Below are positions 8,602-16,251 of a stretch of DNA of 19,364 bases, piece by piece. Made by a program: the position numbers and the translations under genes. The notes beneath the pieces were generated by a model that was given only the letters and a program-made list of their open reading frames with translations, ran no database searches and was not told the DNA's origin. Each line of letters starts with the position of its first letter. Positions within the stretch are counted from its first letter, which is position 1. Source of the DNA: Devosia sp. (GTDB lineage: Bacteria; Pseudomonadota; Alphaproteobacteria; Rhizobiales; Devosiaceae); the NCBI GenBank assembly GCA_028290245.1, contig JAQGKG010000484.1, positions 1 to 19,364 of the forward strand, in the 5' to 3' direction.

Positions 8602-8639
8602 CGAGGCGATCAGGAGGTGAGCTGTTGGGTTATTCTTGC

Positions 8640-11219
8640 TTACTCCAGCTTCTTGAGCATGGACTTGGTGATGGACTGGGTGGTTGAGAAATAGTCCTTC
8701 CAGGGGTCGGGCTGGCTGGCCCGGGCGGCTGCGTCGGCCAATGAGAACTGGTTGGCGGCTTTGATGGTGTCGAGTTCTTCCCAGGTGACGGGTACGGCGA
8801 CGGGGGCGCCTTCGCGGGAGCGGGGGGACCAGGGGGCGATGGCGGTGGAGCCGCGTTCGTTGCGCAGGTAGTCGATGAACAGTTTACCCTTGCGCTTGGC
8901 CTTGCTCATGGTGGCGACGAAGCGGTCAGGCTCGTTGTCGGCGAGGCGCTGGGCGATGCCCTTGCAGAAGGCTTTTACATCGGGCCACTCGGCGCTGGCG
9001 CGGAGTGGGGCGATGACGTGGATGCCCTTGCCGCCGCTGATCAGGGGGTAGGTGTCGAGCCCCCAATCCTGCAGTTCTTCGCGGATGGTAATGGCGGCGG
9101 CCTTTACATCGGCGAAATCGAGGCCTTCGTCCGGATCGATATCGAAGATGATGCGCTCGGGCTTCTCGACTTGCTTGATGCGGGCGCCCCAGAGGTGCCA
9201 TTCCATGACGTTCATCTGCGTGCCGGCGATCAGGCCGGCGAGATCTGTAATGTAGAAATAGTCCTCCTGGCTGCCGTCTTTTTCGGTGATCATCAGAGAC
9301 TTCATCGACTCATGGAAGCCGCCGGTATCGTGTTTTTGAAAGAAGCAGTATTTGGCGCGGCCTTGCGGGCAGCGCAGCAGGCTGAGCGGGCGATTTTCGA
9401 TGTATGGCAGCATGCGTTCGGCGACGGCGGCGTAATAAGCGACGAGGTCTGCCTTGGTGACGCCTTGACCGGGATAGACGACGCGGTCGGGGCTGGTCAG
9501 TTTGATGCCGGCTGCCTCGGCGGCATTGATGCCGGCTTGACCTGAGAGAGGCGCTGACTTGGCGGTGGGTGTCGCTGTTTCGAGCGCTACATCGTCCGCC
9601 GGTTTATCTTCGCGCAGCGCGAGGAACGACGGGTGGCGCAGCACGCCATCGGGTGTGAATTCGGTGTAGCCGATTTCGGCGACGAGTTCGGGCGAAACCC
9701 ATTTTGCGGTGCGGGCGATAGGCCTCGGGACGTCGACAAAAGGCGAGGTCTTGCGGCTACGGGCGTCGAGTTGGCGTTGCAGGGCATTGCCGCTGTCCAC
9801 GGTGAAGCCGGTGCCGACGCGGCCGCGATAGATCAGCTTGCCGTCTTCCCAGGTGCCGATGAGCAGGGAGGCGAAGCTCTGCTTTTTGGTGGATGGCGTC
9901 CAGCCGGCGATGACGAATTCCTGGCGCTTGCTGGCCTTGATTTTGAGCCAGCTTTTGGTGCGCTCGCCGTGATAGGGGGCGTTGGCTTGCTTGGCGATAA
10001 TGCCCTCGTGGCCCTCGCGCGCCACGGCGTCGAAGACCTTCTGGCCATTGCCGGTCACATGGGCGGAGAACTGCACCAGCGAGGAGGACTCTATCTTGCC
10101 GAGCAGTTTTTCGAGCTTGGCCTTTCGTTCGGTCAGCGGCTGCTTGGCGAGGTCAGTGCCGTCAAGTTCGAGCAGGTCGAAGGCGAAGAACACCAGCGGG
10201 CCGCCATTGGAGAGGTTGTCCTTGAGGGTCGAGAAATCGGTGCGGCCTTTGCTGTCGAAGGCGCAGAGTTCGCCGTCGATCAGGGCGCTTCCCTTGGTGA
10301 TGCGGGTCAGCGGCGGAACGATGGCAGCGAACTTGTCGGTCCAGTCCTTGCCGGTGCGCGTGTAGAGCCTGACCTGATCGCCGGCGATGGCGGCCTGGCA
10401 ACGGTAGCCGTCGTATTTCATTTCGAACACCCAGTCGCTGCCGGAGGGCACTTCGGTAACGAGGGTGGCGAGTTGGGGTGGCCGGAAGGCGGGGAGATCA
10501 AGGGCCTTGCCCTTGCGCGCTTTGGCGGCTTTCGGCAGAGTCGTTTCGACGGTCTTGTCCTTGTCGGAATGCCAGACCGCGTCGGCTTCCGTCTCGGTCT
10601 GCTTCTTGGGCTTCAGCCCCTTGGCGATGCCGTCGAGGTCGCGGCCGGTGGAAACCGATTTGGTGAAACGCTCGGTGAGCAGTTCGCCTTCGTCCTGGGC
10701 GTAGTCGTCGTGATGCTTGATCAGCAGCCAGTTCTCGCGGGCCGGGCTGGATTTGCGCTGGGTGTCGCGGCCCTTCATGTGGACCAGCACATATTCGCCC
10801 TTCATGCGGTGGCCGTTGATGCGCATCTTGAGGTCGCCGTTTTCCAGCGCTTCGTGTGGATCGTTGATCGGCTCCCAGGTGCCCTCGTCCCACAGCATGA
10901 CGGTGCCACCGCCATATTCGCCAGCGGGAATGGTGCCTTCGAAGCTGCCATAATCGAGCGGATGATCTTCGACGCGCACGGCGAGGCGCTTGTCGGCGGG
11001 ATTGTCGGACGGGCCCTTGGTGACGGCCCAGCTTTTCAGCACGCCATCGAGTTCGATGCGGAAATCATAGTGCAGGCGGGTGGCGTCGTGCTTTTGCACC
11101 AGGAAGCGCAGGCCGGTGGATTTGCCTGTAGGTGCGGCGTCGCCTGATGGCTCCTGCGTCTTGGTGAAGTCGCGCTTGGCTTGATATTCCTTGAGCAGCG
11201 TCTCGGCTTTGTTGACCAT
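8640..11219 (-). CDS. ligD: Multifunctional DNA ligase D (phosphoesterase-ligase-polymerase)
   Basis: LigD is the ATP-dependent end-processing and sealing enzyme of bacterial non-homologous end joining, working with Ku at double-strand breaks. All three modules are present in the Pseudomonas/rhizobial order within 859 aa. The 3'-phosphoesterase (about 1-175) keeps His44, His50, Asp52, Arg54, His86 and Tyr90, which align with the known active site of P. aeruginosa LigD. The ligase (about 245-535) has nucleophile Lys268 in FEMKYDGYRC, LIDGELCAFD and EGIIAKQ...SWLKIK. The primase-like polymerase (about 565-850) has FDIDPDEG with metal ligands Asp693/Asp695, SGGKGIHV and a probable third Asp783. 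A charged linker rich in Lys/Glu/Thr joins the first two modules. The ATG at 11219 lacks a strong ribosome-binding site. No Ku gene lies in the window. Confidence 0.96.
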   Translation of the reverse strand: MVNKAETLLKEYQAKRDFTKTQEPSGDAAPTGKSTGLRFLVQKHDATRLHYDFRIELDGVLKSWAVTKGPSDNPADKRLAVRVEDHPLDYGSFEGTIPAGEYGGGTVMLWDEGTWEPINDPHEALENGDLKMRINGHRMKGEYVLVHMKGRDTQRKSSPARENWLLIKHHDDYAQDEGELLTERFTKSVSTGRDLDGIAKGLKPKKQTETEADAVWHSDKDKTVETTLPKAAKARKGKALDLPAFRPPQLATLVTEVPSGSDWVFEMKYDGYRCQAAIAGDQVRLYTRTGKDWTDKFAAIVPPLTRITKGSALIDGELCAFDSKGRTDFSTLKDNLSNGGPLVFFAFDLLELDGTDLAKQPLTERKAKLEKLLGKIESSSLVQFSAHVTGNGQKVFDAVAREGHEGIIAKQANAPYHGERTKSWLKIKASKRQEFVIAGWTPSTKKQSFASLLIGTWEDGKLIYRGRVGTGFTVDSGNALQRQLDARSRKTSPFVDVPRPIARTAKWVSPELVAEIGYTEFTPDGVLRHPSFLALREDKPADDVALETATPTAKSAPLSGQAGINAAEAAGIKLTSPDRVVYPGQGVTKADLVAYYAAVAERMLPYIENRPLSLLRCPQGRAKYCFFQKHDTGGFHESMKSLMITEKDGSQEDYFYITDLAGLIAGTQMNVMEWHLWGARIKQVEKPERIIFDIDPDEGLDFADVKAAAITIREELQDWGLDTYPLISGGKGIHVIAPLRASAEWPDVKAFCKGIAQRLADNEPDRFVATMSKAKRKGKLFIDYLRNERGSTAIAPWSPRSREGAPVAVPVTWEELDTIKAANQFSLADAAARASQPDPWKDYFSTTQSITKSMLKKLE

Positions 11220-11359
11220 GGCTAACTCGCTTATTTACGGGGTGGATAGCTTTGCGGCCCCAACGAGTCCGAAGCGTTAGTCGTTCCTATTGGGCCGCGT
11301 TGCGCCGAGGGCTCCGCAACCATAAAGTCCCGGCAATGAAGACCAAGGGAGAATCGGCG
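11220..11359. promoter_or_regulatory. Divergent promoter region between ligD and the SPFH/NfeD pair
   Basis: This 140-bp gap serves both divergent genes. GCGGCCCCAA (11253-11262) and TTGGGCCGC (about 11290-11298) are imperfect inverted arms, and TTGCG (11300-11304) / CGCAA (11315-11319) form a second pair. The plus-strand gene has GGGAGA at 11348-11353. No convincing -35/-10 pair can be picked by eye. Confidence 0.3.
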
Positions 11360-12352
11360 ATGGATTTTTTGAACGGCTTTGCGCTGGATGGCCTAAGCAT
11401 CACGTTGATCGGCCTTGGAATCCTGGCGCTGCTGGTGCTGTTTGCCGGTGCCAAGACAGTGCCGCAGGGCTATAATTTCACCATCGAGCGGTTCGGCAAA
11501 TATACGCGGACGCTGAAGCCAGGTCTCAACCTTATCGTGCCTTTCATCGATAGCGTCGGTAAGAAGATCAACGTCATGGAGCAGGTGCTCGACGTGCCGC
11601 ACCAGGAGGTGATTACGCGCGATAACGCGTCGATCACCGCCAATGGCGTGACGTTTTACCAGATCCTTGATGCGGCGGCGGCGGCCTACGAAATCGCAGG
11701 GCTGGAGAACGCCATTCTCAACCTGACCATGACCAATATTCGTACGGTGATGGGTTCGATGGACCTCGATGAGCTGCTGAGCCATCGCGACGAAATCAAC
11801 GAGCGCCTGCTACGGGTTGTCGATACGGCGGTGTCGCCATGGGGCATCAAAATCACCCGTATCGAGATCAAGGACATCGATCCACCGAAAGATCTGGTCG
11901 AGTCGATGGGCCGGCAGATGAAGGCGGAACGCGAGAAGCGTGCTGCCATTTTGGAGGCAGAAGGCCGGCGGCAATCTGCTATTTTGCAGGCAGAAGGCGC
12001 CAAGCAGGCACAGGTGCTTGAAGCTGAGGGTCGTAAGGAGGCCGCCTTCCGCGATGCCGAGGCGCGCGAGCGTTCGGCGGAAGCCGAAGCCAATGCGACG
12101 CGGATGGTGAGCGAGGCGATCAGCGCTGGCAGCGTGCAGGCGATCAACTATTTCGTGGCCAATAATTACATCAAGGCGCTCGAGGCCATCGCTACATCGC
12201 CGAACCAGAAGATACTGATGCTGCCGGTTGAAGCGGCCAGTGTCATCGGCTCGATTGGCGGCATTGCCGAAATCGCGCGCGAGACTTTCGGTGGGTCGGC
12301 GCCATCGACACCGGTACGCACGGGTCGTCCTCCGTCGGCCGGCCAGTCGTAA
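11360..12352 (+). CDS. SPFH/Band 7 (stomatin-like, QmcA-type) membrane protein
   Basis: This inner-membrane scaffold protein of the prohibitin/stomatin superfamily (330 aa) is thought to organise membrane microdomains and assist quality control together with an NfeD partner. One transmembrane helix lies at about residues 13-32. The Band 7 domain starts at TVPQGYNFTIERFGKYTRTLKPGLNLIVPFID (33-64) and runs to about 180 (TRIEIKDIDPPKDL). A long Ala/Glu coiled coil follows (about 185-265) with repeated ILEAEG, ILQAEG and VLEAEG heptads, then a Gly/Pro-rich tail. I chose ATG 11360, with GGGAGA seven bases upstream, over longer in-frame starts at 11252 and 11336, which lack ribosome-binding sites and put Arg-rich sequence ahead of the anchor. 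The NfeD gene follows after 13 bp. Confidence 0.93.
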   Translation: MDFLNGFALDGLSITLIGLGILALLVLFAGAKTVPQGYNFTIERFGKYTRTLKPGLNLIVPFIDSVGKKINVMEQVLDVPHQEVITRDNASITANGVTFYQILDAAAAAYEIAGLENAILNLTMTNIRTVMGSMDLDELLSHRDEINERLLRVVDTAVSPWGIKITRIEIKDIDPPKDLVESMGRQMKAEREKRAAILEAEGRRQSAILQAEGAKQAQVLEAEGRKEAAFRDAEARERSAEAEANATRMVSEAISAGSVQAINYFVANNYIKALEAIATSPNQKILMLPVEAASVIGSIGGIAEIARETFGGSAPSTPVRTGRPPSAGQS

Positions 12353-12365
12353 GAGAGCACGTACC

Positions 12366-12818
12366 ATGCAGGTCATCGACTTTATTGCGAGCAATGGACC
12401 GTGGGCGTGGCTGGTGGCAGGGCTGATCCTATTGGCACTTGAGCTGGTGGTGCCCGGCGGATTTCTGCTGTGGATGGGTATTGCCGGCATCGTCACCGGG
12501 CTGGTGGCGCTGCTGCAGCCGGTCGGCTGGCCGGGACAATGGTTGATCTTTGGCGTGCTGTCGCTGGTCAGTATCGCGCTGTGGGTGCGCTGGTCGCGCT
12601 CGCGGCCGGCCACGACTGATCGGCCCTATCTCAACCGCCGCGCTGACCAGTTGATTGGGCAGGAAGCGGTGCTGGAGATGCCGATTGTGCAGGGTTTTGG
12701 CCGCGTGGTGTTGGGCGATACGGTCTGGCGTGTGTCGGGTCCCGAGCTACCGGTTGGGCATCGCGTGCGCATCGTTGGCAACCTCGGTGCTGTGTTGTCG
12801 GTGGAGCCGGTCAGCTAA
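12366..12818 (+). CDS. NfeD-family membrane protein (YbbJ-type partner of the SPFH protein)
   Basis: This 150-aa protein has three closely packed hydrophobic segments at about 13-30, 34-54 and 57-77, followed by a soluble C-terminal beta-rich OB-fold domain (about 95-150, LIGQEAVLEMPIVQGFGRVVLGDTVWRV, then LPVGHRVRIVGNLGAVLSV). This is the short NfeD1b/YbbJ architecture without a ClpP-like protease. NfeD proteins bind SPFH proteins, and the two genes are very often adjacent, as here: the gap is 13 bp and both read in the same direction, so they form an operon. The start ATG 12366 has only a weak purine stretch upstream, which fits translation coupled to the preceding gene. Confidence 0.9.
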   Translation: MQVIDFIASNGPWAWLVAGLILLALELVVPGGFLLWMGIAGIVTGLVALLQPVGWPGQWLIFGVLSLVSIALWVRWSRSRPATTDRPYLNRRADQLIGQEAVLEMPIVQGFGRVVLGDTVWRVSGPELPVGHRVRIVGNLGAVLSVEPVS

Positions 12819-12876
12819 GTTTATGTTTCAAGGGATCGACCGCCATTCGACCTTAGGTCTCATGGCCTTTTCGCCT

Positions 12877-12901
12877 CAGATCGCTCCACCGGAGCGATCT
12901 G
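12877..12901. terminator. Perfect 11-bp hairpin after the SPFH-NfeD operon (terminator-like or REP-like element)
   Basis: CAGATCGCTCC (12877-12887) and GGAGCGATCTG (12891-12901) are exact inverted arms around a three-base ACC loop. A smaller CCCTTCGGG hairpin follows at once (12902-12910). It lies 58 bp after the NfeD stop and 65 bp before the next gene. Neither strand has a proper T-run, so a classical intrinsic terminator is not certain; a transcript-end stabilising hairpin or REP-like repeat is equally possible. Confidence 0.5.
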
Positions 12902-12965
12902 CCCTTCGGGACATCTCAAAGCTTCATTAACTATAAACTGCAAGGATCGCCGCGAGCCTGGCGTA

Positions 12966-14285
12966 TTGCGCCGCAGGGCCATTTTCAGTTGGCGGAGCGG
13001 ACTATTGGCCTTGGTGCGGTGGCAGATGGCGGGACTGGTGAGCGCGCTGGCGCTAGGCCTGGCAATGCCGGCATTGGCCGCCTCTGATTTAGCGCCGGGT
13101 GACGGCTCGAACGCCGACAATGAGCGGCTGCTGCCTGGCGTTTACCCCGAAGGCCCGGTGCTGGCGAGCAGCGACGGGCTGCGCGAGCCGTATGATCCAT
13201 TTTTCGATGTCGACTGGTCGGTTGCCCTGCGCGGCACCTACACCAAGGCGACTGCCGGCGAGCGCTTTGACGTGCGCCTCGTGCCGTCGATCAGCCTCGA
13301 GCATATCGGGACGCGGTCGGCGGTGAATTTTGATGCCACTGCAGAAATCGTGCGGCCGCATGAGGGCAAGACCGTTGATATCGGCGCACTGCGGCTTGGG
13401 CTGCAGACCGGCTACGATCTCGATAGCGCGACGCAGCTCAACGCCAATGGCAATTTTTCGATCACTCAGCAGACGCCCGGTACGCCGGGTCTGGCGAGCA
13501 ATATCGCGATTGCGTCGCAGACCATCAGCGGCGGCGCCGATGTCGGCCTGACGCGCCAGTTCGGCAAGTTCAGCGTTTCGATCACCGGCGCAGCGCAGCG
13601 CAATGTCTATGGTGACACGACGCTGACCAATGGCAGCATGGTCCGCAACTCGGAACAGAATTACTGGGCGCTGGATAGCGGTTTACGCATCGGCTTCCAG
13701 GCGACGCCGATCTTTGAAGTGTTCGGGCAGGGCGGGGCTGGACGCGATATTTTCGACTATCAGTCCGCATCCGCGGCTGTCAGCGCCAATGCTAATGACT
13801 ATACGCTCAAGGGCGGCGTGACAGGGCGCTGGAACAGCATACTGGAAGTTACCGGCTCGGCGGGCGTCGGGCTGCGCCGCTTCGACGTGGCAAGCGTGAG
13901 CGATGTGGTGAGCCAGCTTTACGATGCTCAGGTGACGTTCACGCCCGACCCGACCTGGCGCATGTCTGCCGGGTTTGCGACCCTCGTCACGCCACCCGGA
14001 CCAAACGGCAGCGGCACGACCAAGGTGGATTATGTGGCGACGGCACGGGCCGGCTACACGGTCAACTCTTGGCTGGCATTGCGCGCGTTGGCGGATTGGA
14101 ACACTGCCCGGTTCGAGGGCAGCACCAATGTCGAGAGCGGCTATGGCTATGGGCTTGGCGCCGACTACAAGGTCAACGCCCACACGGCGGTGACGGCCGA
14201 CTACGACTTCGACCACACCGACAGCACGGCCAATGGCGTGCAGGATGCCCACAGGGTTACCATGGGCATCACACTGTCGCGCTAG
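12966..14285 (+). CDS. Outer-membrane beta-barrel protein (porin-like, BBP2-type)
   Basis: This appears to be an outer-membrane protein of about 400 mature residues. A signal peptide with a hydrophobic core GLVSALALGLAMPALA and cleavage near ALA-AS is followed by a short linker. The rest is a series of alternating polar/hydrophobic strands about ten residues long, separated by turn-rich loops (for example WSVALRGTYTKAT, RLGLQTGYDLD, SVSITGAAQRNVYG, YTLKGGVTGRW, AVTADYDFDH), ending in the strand RVTMGITLSR. This resembles the beta-barrel family Pfam calls BBP_2. Cysteine is absent from the mature part, as usual. The start is uncertain: TTG 12966 gives an Arg-rich n-region, TTG 13005 has GGAG seven bases upstream, and GTG 13014 and ATG 13026 are also in frame. 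Substrate or role is unknown. Its stop overlaps that of galU. Confidence 0.75.
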   Translation: MRRRAIFSWRSGLLALVRWQMAGLVSALALGLAMPALAASDLAPGDGSNADNERLLPGVYPEGPVLASSDGLREPYDPFFDVDWSVALRGTYTKATAGERFDVRLVPSISLEHIGTRSAVNFDATAEIVRPHEGKTVDIGALRLGLQTGYDLDSATQLNANGNFSITQQTPGTPGLASNIAIASQTISGGADVGLTRQFGKFSVSITGAAQRNVYGDTTLTNGSMVRNSEQNYWALDSGLRIGFQATPIFEVFGQGGAGRDIFDYQSASAAVSANANDYTLKGGVTGRWNSILEVTGSAGVGLRRFDVASVSDVVSQLYDAQVTFTPDPTWRMSAGFATLVTPPGPNGSGTTKVDYVATARAGYTVNSWLALRALADWNTARFEGSTNVESGYGYGLGADYKVNAHTAVTADYDFDHTDSTANGVQDAHRVTMGITLSR

Positions 14286-15166
14286 AGCTGTTCACTGAGA
14301 TCGAGCTTGCGGAGTTCCTTGAGGAAGCCCTCGCGGATGTCTTCGCGGTCGAGCGCATAGACCACGTTGGCGGTCAGGAAGCCGATCTTGGAGCCGCAAT
14401 CAAAGCTCTTGCCCTGATATTTGACGCCGGTGAATTCCTGCGTGTGCATCAGCGTCTGCATGCCGTCGGTGAGCTGGATTTCATTGCCGGCGCCGCGTGG
14501 CTGGTCGGCCAGCAGGTTGAAAATTTCGGGCTGCAGGATGTAGCGGCCGGAAATGATCAGGTTGGACGGTGCATCCTCGCGCTTGGGCTTTTCGACCATG
14601 CCGGTGAGGCGGAAGCCATTGTCCGGGCCTTCGCCACGAGCGATGACGCCATAGGACGAGACTTCGCTTTCGGGCACTTCCTCGACGGCGATGATGTTGC
14701 CGCCGGTTTCCTCATAGGCATCCATCATTTGTTTGAGCACGCCGGGCTCGCCCTTGAACAGCATGTCGGGGAGCAGCAGTGCGAATGGATTGTTGCCAAC
14801 GATGTCGCGGGCGCACCAGACGGCGTGGCCGAGGCAGAGCGGTTCCTGCTGGCGGGTGAAGCTGGTGCGGCCTGCCGAGGGCAAGTCCTGGCGCAGCGCC
14901 TTTAGAGCTGCAGTCTTGCCGCGCAGTTCGAGCGTGGTTTCCAGCTCGAACTGGCGATCGAAATGGTCTTCGATGACGCCTTTGTTTCGCCCAGTGACGA
15001 AGACAAAATGCTCGATACCGGCCTCACGTGCTTCGTCCACTGCATATTGAATCAGCGGACGATCGACGACCGTCAGCATTTCCTTGGGCAGGGCCTTGGT
15101 TGCAGGCAGGAAGCGAGTTCCCAGGCCAGCTACGGGAAATACGGCGGTTCTGACGCGTTTTGGCAA
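14282..15166 (-). CDS. galU: UTP-glucose-1-phosphate uridylyltransferase
   Basis: GalU makes UDP-glucose from UTP and glucose-1-phosphate, the precursor for UDP-galactose, lipopolysaccharide and exopolysaccharides. The nucleotide-binding start AVFPVAGLGTRFLPATKALPKEML, PLIQYAVDEA, FVTGRNK, LGHAVWCA, LLLPDML, GMVEKPKRE, ISGRYIL and AGNEIQLTD are all characteristic. I choose TTG 15166 (MPKRVRTAVFP..., 294 aa), eight bases after GGAG; this gives exactly the family's usual N-terminus and length. The frame is open to 15247, and GTG 15175 is an alternative, but the upstream residues are not GalU-like. It is divergent from galE, which consumes its product for galactose units. It is convergent with the beta-barrel gene, sharing the CTAG at 14282-14285 as part of both stop codons. 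Confidence 0.95.
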   Translation of the reverse strand: MPKRVRTAVFPVAGLGTRFLPATKALPKEMLTVVDRPLIQYAVDEAREAGIEHFVFVTGRNKGVIEDHFDRQFELETTLELRGKTAALKALRQDLPSAGRTSFTRQQEPLCLGHAVWCARDIVGNNPFALLLPDMLFKGEPGVLKQMMDAYEETGGNIIAVEEVPESEVSSYGVIARGEGPDNGFRLTGMVEKPKREDAPSNLIISGRYILQPEIFNLLADQPRGAGNEIQLTDGMQTLMHTQEFTGVKYQGKSFDCGSKIGFLTANVVYALDREDIREGFLKELRKLDLSEQL

Positions 15167-15260
15167 GTCTGGCACTCCATTGCAGGTCGGGCGTAAAGCT
15201 ATCTCAACCACTCTCAGATAACATAATGGCAAACAAGCGTCTGACATTAGAGGTTAATTC
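15167..15260. promoter_or_regulatory. Shared promoter region between divergent galU and galE
   Basis: These 94 bp separate two functionally linked, divergent genes and must contain both promoters. The stretch around 15210-15235 (CTCAGATAACATAATGGC) is unusually AT-rich for this genome, and GATAACATAAT contains plausible -10 hexamers, but no matched -35 can be assigned safely. galE has AGAGGT just before its start; galU has GGAG. Confidence 0.4.
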
Positions 15261-16247
15261 ATGACGGTATTGGTTGCCGGCGGTGCGGGCTACATTGGTA
15301 GCCACATGGTGCTCAATCTGGCAGATGCCGGCGAGAAAGTGGTGGTTCTCGACAATCTGGTGACGGGTTTCGACTGGGCGATCGATGGCCGGGCGCTGTT
15401 TGAAAGCGGCAGTGCCGGAGACGTGGAACTGGTCTGCCGCCTGATCGAAAAGCACGGCATTACCGAGATCGTGCATTTTGCCGGCTCGATCGTGGTGCCG
15501 GAATCGGTTGTCGATCCGCTGAAATACTACGGCAACAACACCGCAACCTCGCGCAACCTGATCGAAGCGGCGGTGAGGAGCGGGGTGAAGCATTTCATCT
15601 TTTCGTCCACCGCAGCCGTCTATGGCATGACCGGCCTTGCGCCAGTGGTCGAGACCACGCCGCTCAACCCGATGTCGCCCTATGGCCGTTCCAAGCTGAT
15701 GACGGAATGGATGTTGCAGGACGTCGCGGCGGCGCATCCGATGACCTATGGCGTGCTGCGCTATTTCAATGTGGCTGGCGCCGATCCGCAAAAGCGCAGC
15801 GGCCAGTCGACCCCGATGGCGACGCATCTGATCAAGGTGGCGGCGCAAGTGGCCCTCGGTCAGCGCGAGAAGATGGACATCTTTGGCACCGACTATGAGA
15901 CACCCGACGGTACTTGCGTGCGGGACTATATCCATGTGACCGACCTGATCGCGGCCCATGCGCTGTTGCTCAAGCATCTGCGCAATGGCGGCGAGAGCAC
16001 AACGCTGAACTGCGCCTATGGGCAGGGCTACTCGGTGCGGCAGGTGGTGGAGACTGTGCGCGAAGTATCGGGCGTCAATTTGCGGGCCGATGAAGGTCCA
16101 CGCCGCGCTGGCGATCCGGCCTCGATTACTGCGACCGGCGAAAAGGTGCGGAGTCTCCTTGGTTGGAAACCGCAGCATGACGACCTGACCGAGATCGTTG
16201 AGTCTGCCTATTGGTGGGAACGCCAACTGATGACGCGGAACCGGTAG
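15261..16247 (+). CDS. galE: UDP-glucose 4-epimerase
   Basis: GalE interconverts UDP-glucose and UDP-galactose in the cytoplasm, using a bound NAD+. It is an extended short-chain dehydrogenase: the Rossmann motif GGAGYIG is at residues 7-13, Asp31-Asn32 follows strand 2, VHFAGSIVVPES is at 71-82, the catalytic SST is at 115-117 and YxxxK is Tyr141-Lys145 (SPYGRSK). YFNVAGADP (168-176) and DGTCVRDYIHVTDL complete the family pattern. The length of 328 aa is standard. ATG 15261 has GAGGT at suitable distance. It is paired divergently with galU and followed four bases later by a lytic transglycosylase gene, so the three downstream plus-strand genes are probably co-transcribed. Products feed lipopolysaccharide or exopolysaccharide galactose. 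Confidence 0.95.
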   Translation: MTVLVAGGAGYIGSHMVLNLADAGEKVVVLDNLVTGFDWAIDGRALFESGSAGDVELVCRLIEKHGITEIVHFAGSIVVPESVVDPLKYYGNNTATSRNLIEAAVRSGVKHFIFSSTAAVYGMTGLAPVVETTPLNPMSPYGRSKLMTEWMLQDVAAAHPMTYGVLRYFNVAGADPQKRSGQSTPMATHLIKVAAQVALGQREKMDIFGTDYETPDGTCVRDYIHVTDLIAAHALLLKHLRNGGESTTLNCAYGQGYSVRQVVETVREVSGVNLRADEGPRRAGDPASITATGEKVRSLLGWKPQHDDLTEIVESAYWWERQLMTRNR

Positions 16248-16251
16248 TCCT

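Larger units (their letters stand above)
8150..8639. other. 490-bp intergenic stretch with no convincing gene, rich in inverted repeats
   Basis: I find no supported gene between the dehydrogenase leader and the end of ligD. Short open frames cross the region in several frames, but none has a ribosome-binding site with a family-like product, and their peptides are Pro/Arg/Gly-rich. Inverted segments include CCCCGAG (about 8208-8214) with CTCGGGG (about 8253-8260), and CCCCT/AGGGG palindromes at 8491-8522 and 8591-8601. The region probably holds the dehydrogenase promoter and one or more dispersed intergenic repeats. A small RNA cannot be excluded. Confidence 0.5.

Noticed and set aside
8434..8694. 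Small plus-strand open frame (86 aa) before the end of ligD
   Set aside because: It consists of repeat-derived residues and antisense ligD sequence; no ribosome-binding site or family.
9633..11147. 504-residue open frame on the plus strand opposite ligD
   Set aside because: It lies antisense to a fully conserved ligD. The product is Gly/Ala/Val/Phe-rich with no domain, as expected when GC-rich codons are read on the other strand.
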